This document shows, piece after piece, positions 1-5,048 of a DNA stretch of 5,048 nt (its first letter is position 1; each line of letters opens with the position of its first letter). The DNA comes from Actinomycetota bacterium (GTDB lineage Bacteria > Actinomycetota > Actinomycetes > Mycobacteriales > Mycobacteriaceae), in the NCBI GenBank assembly GCA_005789055.1, contig SYAA01000450.1:1-5048 (forward strand), written 5' to 3'. The notes beneath the pieces are model-generated. The model did not search any database. It worked only from the letters and a program-made list of their open reading frames with translations, and was not told the origin of the DNA. Both the position numbers and the translations under genes were made by a program.

Positions 1-389
1 AGCGCGATGTCCATGAGGCCGCCGTCACCGGAACCGTCCACCGGGATGACCAGTTTCACCTTTGGCTCCGCGCTGACCGAGACTTCTTTGACCGCACCGG
101 TTGTGCGCTCAGCGACCAGGGCGGTCTTCGCGTCGGAACCCATGATGAGCCCGCTGGTCGATTCCAGGCAGCCCTGCATCACCCCCGGAGCCGGGCAGGC
201 CTTGGGGAACGGTTTGGGCGGAAGGGGCGGGGGTGGGGGTGGGGTCGACGGCGGACCGGGCGTCAGTTCCGGCGGGGTGGTGAACGGTTGGGAGACCGCA
301 TTGTCGAAACGTGCGCAACCCGAGGCGCCCAGGGTGGCCGCCGCACACAGCACGGCCAGGCTTGCGGCGATCGGCCGGCGCATTCGCAT
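1..389 (-). CDS. lppZ: LppZ-like lipoprotein, 5' part (C-terminal part beyond left edge)
   Basis: Reading the minus strand from ATG at 389-387 gives 129 open codons running off the left edge. The N-terminus MRMRRP is followed by a hydrophobic stretch (residues 7-23) ending in ASG-C25. This is a lipoprotein signal peptide with a slightly relaxed lipobox, Cys25 being the likely lipidated residue. Residues 35-62 form a proline-rich linker with six consecutive prolines (50-55). The start of the folded domain follows, with C65 and C74 and the segments CLESTSGLIMG and IPVDGSGDGGLMDI. These closely resemble M. tuberculosis LppZ (Rv3006) as I remember it. That family is annotated as glucose/sorbosone dehydrogenase-like beta-propeller lipoproteins; the substrate is unknown, and most of the propeller lies outside the window. 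The protein would be anchored on the outer face of the cytoplasmic membrane. The gene diverges from the DoxX gene. ATG at 383 is an alternative start; 389 is preferred because a TANNNT box lies 7 bp upstream. Confidence 0.87.
   Translation of the reverse strand, partial: MRMRRPIAASLAVLCAAATLGASGCARFDNAVSQPFTTPPELTPGPPSTPPPPPPLPPKPFPKACPAPGVMQGCLESTSGLIMGSDAKTALVAERTTGAVKEVSVSAEPKVKLVIPVDGSGDGGLMDIA
224..244 (+). other. G-quadruplex-prone G tract inside lppZ
   Basis: Four G runs (224-227, 229-233, 235-239, 241-244) are separated by single bases C, T and T. This meets the strict quadruplex pattern with 1-nt loops, usually the most stable class. A further GGG lies at 216-218. The tract is the template strand of lppZ and encodes its proline run (CCN codons), so it may simply be a by-product of encoding polyproline. 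Confidence 0.6.
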
Positions 390-396
390 GTCCGCC

Positions 397-402
397 AGGT
401 TA
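397..402 (-). promoter_or_regulatory. Candidate -10 element of lppZ (leaderless)
   Basis: On the minus strand the hexamer TAACCT fits the mycobacterial -10 pattern TANNNT. Seven bases (GGCGGAC) separate it from the lppZ ATG at 389, so transcription would begin at or within a base or two of the start codon and the mRNA would be leaderless. No TTGAC-like -35 is present at normal spacing, and no convincing Shine-Dalgarno precedes the ATG. This is inference from motif and spacing only. Confidence 0.45.
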
Positions 403-512
403 CGGACACCCCGATGCTGTCCGCCACGGTGCCGGTCGCCAACAGGTGTCGCGCCGACAATCCCGGCCCCGCCAGCGCCGCGTAAATCCACGGTTTGAGG
501 CTGGTTTGGACT

Positions 513-518
513 TACGCT
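513..518 (+). promoter_or_regulatory. Candidate -10 element of the DoxX gene (leaderless)
   Basis: TACGCT matches TANNNT and ends 7 bases before the GTG at 526. That spacing puts the transcription start on or beside the start codon. No purine-rich SD precedes the GTG, which fits leaderless translation. TTGAGG at 495-500 lies too close (12-bp spacer) to be a normal -35 partner. Together with the lppZ box, this makes the gap a compact pair of divergent promoters. Confidence 0.45.
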
Positions 519-525
519 TGCCGTT

Positions 526-1374
526 GTGACGAGCCAGAATCCCGAACCCGGTTGGCAGCGACCCGGGGACTCCGCGGTGCGGCCGGCATCGGCCCGGTTG
601 GTCGATCCCGAAGACGATCTCGCCTCGGCAACCTACGGCGGTGACGCCGAGACCACCCGAATCCCGCCGTTCGGCGCCCCGGAGGCGCCCGCCGGGTCGA
701 TACCGCCACCGACCCCGTCCGCCGCCGGTTACGGGTTGCTGCAGGACCCCGAACCGCTGCCGTACGTTCAGCCCGCGGGGGTGCCGCACCAGTCGGCCGC
801 ACCGGTGGAGATCGCGCCGGTCGATGCCGAGCAACGGCTCAAGGCCGCCGGCCGCCGGGGCACCCAGGACCTGGGCCTGCTGCTGCTGCGGGTGGCCCTC
901 GGCGTGGTGTTCATCGCCCACGGACTGCAGAAGGCCTTCGGATGGTGGGGCGGTTCAGGCCTCGGCGGTTTCACGGAAGACCTGACTGAAGCCGGCTACC
1001 AGCACGCCGAACTGCTCACCTACGTCGCGGCCGGCGCGCAGATTGCCGCCGGGGTGCTCCTGGTGCTCGGACTCTTCACTCCGGTGGCGGCCGCCGTGGC
1101 GTTGGCGTTCCTGGTCAACAGCGTGCTGGTTATCTTGATGGCCCAGCGTGAAGACGGCGGGCTGTTCGTCCTGGGCTCTGATGCCGAATATCAGTTGGTG
1201 CTTGCCGCGCTGGCGGCGGCGATCATCCTGGTCGGCCCCGGCCGTTACGGCTTCGACGGCGGCCGCGGTTGGGCTCGCCGGCCGTTCATCGGATCATTCC
1301 TCGCGCTGCTGCTCGGCGCCGGCGGCGGCGTTGCGGCCTGGTTCTTCCTACACGGCATTAACCCGTTCGCCTGA
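526..1374 (+). CDS. doxX: DoxX-family integral membrane protein (Rv3005c-like)
   Basis: This 282-residue protein has two parts. Residues 1-110 are hydrophilic, rich in Pro/Ala/Asp and probably disordered and cytosolic (for example LVDPEDDLASATYGGD at 25-40). Residues 114-278 form a membrane domain with predicted segments near 115-137, 162-183, 186-206, 222-238 and 254-276. The first segment carries the DoxX signature R122-x3-G126-x2-F129-x3-G133-x2-K136, and GLFTP follows the second. In M. tuberculosis the counterpart Rv3005c (DoxX) associates with SodA and the thiosulfate sulfurtransferase SseA in a membrane oxidoreductase complex protecting against oxidative stress; neither partner gene is in this window. 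The catalytic role of DoxX itself is unclear. GTG at 526 is chosen because the reading frame fits the family and a TANNNT box lies 7 bp upstream; there is no visible RBS. The stop lies 9 bp from that of the convergent cfp6 gene. Confidence 0.88.
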   Translation: MTSQNPEPGWQRPGDSAVRPASARLVDPEDDLASATYGGDAETTRIPPFGAPEAPAGSIPPPTPSAAGYGLLQDPEPLPYVQPAGVPHQSAAPVEIAPVDAEQRLKAAGRRGTQDLGLLLLRVALGVVFIAHGLQKAFGWWGGSGLGGFTEDLTEAGYQHAELLTYVAAGAQIAAGVLLVLGLFTPVAAAVALAFLVNSVLVILMAQREDGGLFVLGSDAEYQLVLAALAAAIILVGPGRYGFDGGRGWARRPFIGSFLALLLGAGGGVAAWFFLHGINPFA

Positions 1375-1383
1375 TCAAATCGT

Positions 1384-1815
1384 CTAGCGATACGGGTTGG
1401 GCACCCGGCCAGCACTGGCCGCGGTGAGGCGGGGCAGTGTCGCGAAGGTGACCGCCGGCAGCAACAGCGCGTCGCCGCCGGCCCCGCAGGCCCGTGCCCA
1501 CCCGCCCCGGGTGAAACGCAGACCCTCGATCTGCGACCACGGCACCGTCTTGGTGCTCAGCAGTGATCGGGCCGTGACGGCGTCCTGGTCCGCGACGGTG
1601 CGCAACCGCACGATCGCGACCGAGACCAGCGCAGGGATGAGCAGCAACGCCAGGGCCCAGTTTCCGAATGCCGGGATGAGCACCAGAATGCTGACGGCGA
1701 GGAACGCTGGCGCGAACTGGGCCATCGGCGAAATCCGGATCACCACCGGTTGGGCGTCCGGTGCTGGGTTCTGGGGTGCGGGGGTTTGGGGTGCGGGGGT
1801 TTCGCCGGCGGGCAT
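1384..1815 (-). CDS. cfp6: Cfp6-like small membrane protein with bacterial PH domain
   Basis: From ATG at 1815-1813 the minus strand encodes 143 residues ending in GRVPNPYR, the conserved C-terminus of mycobacterial Cfp6 (Rv3004, low-molecular-weight antigen 6). Residues 3-21 are a proline/alanine repeat (APQTPAPQNPAPDA). Two adjacent hydrophobic segments (about 32-51 and 53-69) form a membrane hairpin. Residues 70-140 are a PH-like domain (IVRLRT, W93-SQIEGLRF, LPAVTFATL). As I recall, the annotated M. tuberculosis protein begins at the residue matching Met31 (ATG at 1725), giving about 112 residues. The longer start is preferred because the preceding segment VVIRISPM looks like part of the family fold, though the RBS evidence is weak. 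The frame stays open to an ATG at 1902, which is rejected. Cellular function is unknown; Cfp6 was named as a culture-filtrate protein, but the sequence predicts a membrane protein. It is convergent with the DoxX gene and divergent from ilvB. Confidence 0.85.
   Translation of the reverse strand: MPAGETPAPQTPAPQNPAPDAQPVVIRISPMAQFAPAFLAVSILVLIPAFGNWALALLLIPALVSVAIVRLRTVADQDAVTARSLLSTKTVPWSQIEGLRFTRGGWARACGAGGDALLLPAVTFATLPRLTAASAGRVPNPYR
1772..1801 (+). repeat. Perfect 15-bp tandem duplication with G-quadruplex pattern in cfp6
   Basis: The unit TGGGGTGCGGGGGTT occurs twice without mismatch (1772-1786 and 1787-1801). A degenerate third copy lies at 1757-1771. On the coding (minus) strand it encodes the APQTPAPQNPAPDA repeat of the Cfp6 N-terminus. 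On the plus strand it places G runs at 1773-1776, 1780-1784, 1788-1791 and 1795-1799 with three-base loops, a strict quadruplex motif. Copy number may vary between strains through slippage. Confidence 0.8.
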
Positions 1816-1862
1816 TCCGTCATCATCGCACTGGTCGTGAGCGCCCGGGGCGCGCGCGACAT

Positions 1863-1892
1863 TTGACGGCTGACCTGTGCGGCGACTAATCT
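1863..1892 (+). promoter_or_regulatory. Principal promoter of the ilvBNC operon
   Basis: TTGACG (1863-1868) and TAATCT (1887-1892) are separated by 18 bp. This is a near-consensus primary-sigma (SigA) promoter and far stronger looking than most mycobacterial promoters, which usually lack a recognisable -35. The likely start is a purine at 1898 or 1901, the latter being the A of the leader-peptide ATG. No operator could be identified by eye in the gap. Confidence 0.7.
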
Positions 1893-1900
1893 CAGTGATC

Positions 1901-1972
1901 ATGTCGACCGGTGGAAAGCTCGTAGTAGTAGGTCAGCGCGTTGGTGTCGCGCTGGTCCCAGATCGGGCCTAG
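1901..1972 (+). CDS. ilvBNC leader peptide (Val/Leu-rich attenuator ORF)
   Basis: ATG at 1901 opens a 23-residue [23 protein letters not shown] followed by DRA and TAG at 1970-1972. It holds six valines and two leucines (8 of 23 residues are branched-chain). Residues 8-10 are three consecutive GTA codons, a codon that appears only once in ilvB by my reading. It lies between the ilv promoter and an intrinsic terminator, where an attenuator peptide belongs. There is no SD. The -10 box ends 8 bases before the ATG, so translation is probably leaderless, as reported for the C. glutamicum ilvBNC leader. A ribosome stalling at the GTA run for lack of charged Val-tRNA would change folding of the downstream RNA. 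No Ile codon is present, so isoleucine would not be sensed directly. The peptide probably has no function beyond this. Confidence 0.77.
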   Translation: MSTGGKLVVVGQRVGVALVPDRA

Positions 1973-1990
1973 CCAGTCGCACCAGCGCGC
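1936..1990 (+). promoter_or_regulatory. Leader RNA with competing hairpins (attenuator switch region)
   Basis: Segment 1979-1990 can pair by hand alignment with two different upstream segments. It forms 12 bp with 1936-1947 (two G-U pairs), or its part 1981-1989 forms 9 Watson-Crick pairs with 1948-1956. A bulged apical stem, 1951-1959 with 1965-1973, fits inside the first form. Segment 1965-1973 can instead pair with 2003-2009 (GGGC with GCCC and AGC with GCU, two bases bulged), which would break the terminator's upstream arm. These alternatives overlap the end of the leader ORF, so ribosome position can choose between them. No energies were computed. Confidence 0.5.
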
Positions 1991-1992
1991 AA

Positions 1993-2027
1993 CCCTCGTA
2001 CAGCTGCCCAGCTGACGGGGGTTTTTT
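1993..2027 (+). terminator. Intrinsic terminator (attenuator) upstream of ilvB
   Basis: Bases 1993-1999 pair with 2015-2021 (7 bp, one G-U). A2000 is bulged, and 2001-2005 pair with 2010-2014 (5 bp), closing a GCCC tetraloop. Six T residues follow directly at 2022-2027. This is a canonical hairpin plus U tract, uncommon in mycobacteria. It ends 37 bp before the ilvB start and well after the operon promoter, so it would terminate leader transcription before ilvB unless antitermination occurs. Confidence 0.85.
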
Positions 2028-2054
2028 CTTGTCAAGCGAACAACGAGGGATACC

Positions 2055-2059
2055 GAGGA
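2055..2059 (+). promoter_or_regulatory. Ribosome binding site of ilvB (decides the start)
   Basis: GAGGA lies 5 bases before the GTG at 2065. It supports that GTG over the upstream in-frame TTG at 2029, which falls at the terminator's T tract and has no SD. Confidence 0.75.
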
Positions 2060-2064
2060 CAACA

Positions 2065-3947
2065 GTGAGCGCACCGACTAAGCGGGCACCTGAGCCGTCG
2101 ACCACCGAGACCAACGGCACCCATGACGACCATCCCGGTGGCAAGCGCGCCAAGCGCATCCCACCCCAGCAGCTCACCGGCGCCGAGGCAGTGGTGCGGT
2201 CGTTGGAGGAACTCGGCGTCGAGGTGATCTTCGGGATCCCCGGCGGCGCGGTTCTGCCGGTCTACGATCCGTTGTTCGACTCCCAGCAGCTGCGCCACGT
2301 CCTGGTACGCCATGAGCAGGGCGCGGGCCATGCCGCCAGTGGTTATGCCCACGCCACCGGACGCGTCGGGGTCATGATGGCCACCTCCGGTCCGGGCGCG
2401 ACGAACCTGGTCACCCCGCTGGCCGATGCGCAGATGGACTCCATCCCGGTGGTCGCCATCACCGGGCAGGTCGGGCGGTCGCTGATCGGGACCGACGCCT
2501 TCCAGGAAGCCGACATCACCGGCATGACCATGCCGATCACCAAGCACACTTTCCTGGTTCGCAGCGGAGACGACATCGCGCGGTCGATCGCCGAGGCGTT
2601 CCACATCGCCTCCACCGGCCGACACGGCGCCGTTCTCGTCGACATCCCCAAGGACGTGCTGCAGGATCAGTGCACATTCTCCTGGCCGCCGGATCTCGAC
2701 CTGCCCGGCTACAAGCCGAACACCAAGCCGCACAGCCGCCAGATCAAGGAGGCTGCCAAGCTGATCGCCGCGGCCCGCAAGCCGGTGCTCTACGTCGGCG
2801 GCGGAGTGATCCGCGGTGAGGCCTGCGAGGAACTGGCTGAGCTGGCCGAGTTGACCGGCATTCCGGTGGTGACCACCCTGATGGCCCGCGGGGCGTTCCC
2901 GGACAGCCACATCCAAAACCTGCGGATGCCCGGGATGCATGGCACCGTGGCTGCAGTTGCCGCCCTGCAGAAAAGTGATCTGCTGATCACCCTCGGTGCG
3001 CGTTTCGACGACCGGGTGACCGGCAAGCTGGATACCTTCGCACCCGATGCCAAGGTGATCCACGCTGATATCGATCCGGCCGAGATCGGCAAGAACCGGC
3101 ACGCCGACGTCCCGATCGTGGGTGACATCAAGGCCGTCATCAGTGAACTGATCGACGTGCTGCGACGCAAGCCCAGTGGGGAGGAGCGGATCGGCAACGA
3201 GGGGATCGGGGATTCCGACCTCGCCGACTGGTGGTCCTACCTCGACGGACTGCGCGAGACCTATCCGCTGAGCTGGGATCCCCAGTCCGACGGCAGCCTC
3301 AGCCCGGAGTTCGTCATCTCCGAGTTGGGCAGGATCGCCGGGCCGGACGCCATTTACGTCGCCGGGGTTGGTCAGCATCAGATGTGGGCCGCGCAGTTCA
3401 TCTCCTACGAGAAGCCGCGCACCTGGCTCAACTCGGGTGGACTGGGCACCATGGGCTACGCCGTCCCGGCGGCGATGGGTGCCAAGATGGCCTGTCCGGA
3501 CGCCGAGGTGTGGGCGATCGACGGCGACGGCTGCTTCCAGATGACCAATCAGGAATTGGCCACCTGCGCGGTCGAAGGTGTGCCGATCAAGGTGGCGCTG
3601 ATCAACAACGGCAACCTCGGCATGGTCCGGCAGTGGCAGACGCTGTTCTACGGCGAGCGTTACAGCCAGACCGATCTATCCACCCACAGCCATCGCATCC
3701 CCGACTTCGTCAAACTTGCCGAGGCATTCGGTTGTGTCGGATTGCGTTGTGAGCGTGAGGAAGACGTCGCCGACGTGATCAATCAGGCCCGCGCCATCAA
3801 TGACCGGCCGGTGGTGATCGACTTCATCGTCGGCGCTGATGCCCAGGTGTGGCCGATGGTCGCCGCCGGCACCGGCAACGATCAGATCATGGCGGCGCGC
3901 AATATCCGCCCACTGTTCGACGAGGACAATTCCGAGGGGCGTGCCTG

Positions 3948-3948
<1 letters not shown>
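2065..3948 (+). CDS. ilvB: Acetohydroxyacid synthase, large (catalytic) subunit
   Basis: This 627-residue ThDP- and FAD-dependent enzyme condenses two pyruvates to 2-acetolactate, or pyruvate with 2-ketobutyrate to 2-aceto-2-hydroxybutyrate, committing carbon to Val/Leu and Ile. Domains in order are a variable hydrophilic N-terminus (1-35), the PYR domain (about 36-200) with catalytic Glu84 in RHEQGAGHA, the central FAD/DHS-like domain (about 225-365) with FDDRVTGK at 314-321, and the PP domain (about 430-580). The PP domain carries the ThDP/Mg motif GDG at 487-489 through NNGN at 514-517, and the conserved VRQWQ (Trp524). It is nearly colinear with M. tuberculosis IlvB1 (618 residues as I recall), with extra length in the 370-385 linker. 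The GTG start gives MSAPTK, as in IlvB1, behind a good SD. It is first in the operon, preceded by the attenuator, and its stop overlaps the ilvN ATG. Confidence 0.97.
3934..3939 (+). promoter_or_regulatory. Ribosome binding site of ilvN inside ilvB
   Basis: GAGGGG lies 8 bases before the ATG at 3948, within the last codons of ilvB. It fixes the ilvN start at the TGATG overlap and allows both coupled and independent initiation. Confidence 0.65.

Positions 3949-5048
<1,100 letters not shown>

Noticed and set aside
7..498. 163-codon plus-strand open frame across the start of lppZ
   Set aside because: The opposite strand reads as a lipoprotein signal plus LppZ-like sequence. The plus-strand product is low-complexity and passes through the divergent promoter region.
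1375..1383. Bidirectional terminator between the convergent DoxX and cfp6 genes
   Set aside because: Only 9 bp separate the stops. TGATCA is a short palindrome, but I see no stem with a T tract on either strand.
1816..1902. Long cfp6 start at 1902
   Set aside because: The added 29 residues do not resemble the family as I recall it, cover the ilv promoter in antisense, and have no RBS or TANNNT box ahead of them.
1901..2027. Riboswitch or T-box instead of a peptide attenuator
   Set aside because: No T-box motif or recognisable ligand-binding core is visible. The Val-rich ORF placed at the promoter explains the leader better.
2029..2064. Upstream TTG start for ilvB (12 extra residues)
   Set aside because: The TTG lies at the end of the terminator T tract without an SD. 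GTG 2065 has GAGGA at good spacing and gives the family N-terminus MSAPTK.
2032..3378. 448-codon open frame antisense to ilvB
   Set aside because: It lies opposite the strongly conserved ilvB sequence, has no RBS or recognisable domain, and long antisense frames are routine in GC-rich coding DNA.
3231..3752. 173-codon plus-strand frame inside ilvB
   Set aside because: It is an Arg-rich shadow of the ilvB PP domain in another frame.
3849..3947. Upstream in-frame extension of ilvN
   Set aside because: It would overlap ilvB by 100 bp. The ATG at 3948 has its own SD and gives the expected family length.

Overview
The window comes from a high-GC actinobacterium, almost certainly a mycobacterium (Mycobacterium/Mycolicibacterium group). 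The evidence is GC-rich codon use, GTG starts, -10-only (TANNNT) promoters placed directly at start codons, and proteins that closely match the M. tuberculosis order lppZ - Rv3005c (DoxX) - cfp6 - ilvB1 - ilvN - ilvC as I remember it. No mobile element, CRISPR array, tRNA or rRNA was seen.

Layout. The 5' part of a lipoprotein gene (lppZ-like) runs leftward from 389 off the left edge. It diverges from a rightward DoxX-family membrane protein gene (526-1374) across a 136-bp gap. The DoxX gene converges, with 9 bp between stops, on a leftward gene for a small membrane/PH-domain protein (cfp6-like, 1384-1815). A 249-bp divergent gap follows, and it is the most interesting part of the window. It holds a near-consensus promoter (TTGACG-N18-TAATCT), an apparently leaderless 23-codon leader peptide with three consecutive GTA valine codons (1901-1972), and a textbook intrinsic terminator (1993-2027). 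After it come the SD and GTG start of ilvB (2065-3948), then ilvN (3948-4472, overlapping ilvB by one base), then ilvC (from 4501, cut by the right edge).

Function. ilvB and ilvN encode the catalytic and regulatory subunits of acetohydroxyacid synthase, and ilvC encodes ketol-acid reductoisomerase. These are the first two steps of the common valine/isoleucine/leucine pathway, so the three genes form an ilvBNC operon. The leader has the parts of a ribosome-mediated transcription attenuator: a peptide rich in Val and Leu codons, mutually exclusive candidate RNA pairings, and a terminator before the first structural gene. Together these imply that charged valyl-tRNA (and perhaps leucyl-tRNA) sets read-through into ilvBNC. 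The design resembles the C. glutamicum ilvBNC attenuator, whose leader peptide is also made without a ribosome binding site.

The left half encodes cell-envelope proteins. The DoxX protein's M. tuberculosis counterpart takes part in a membrane oxidoreductase complex with superoxide dismutase and a thiosulfate sulfurtransferase. Two dense G-runs with quadruplex potential sit in the proline-rich coding segments of lppZ and cfp6.
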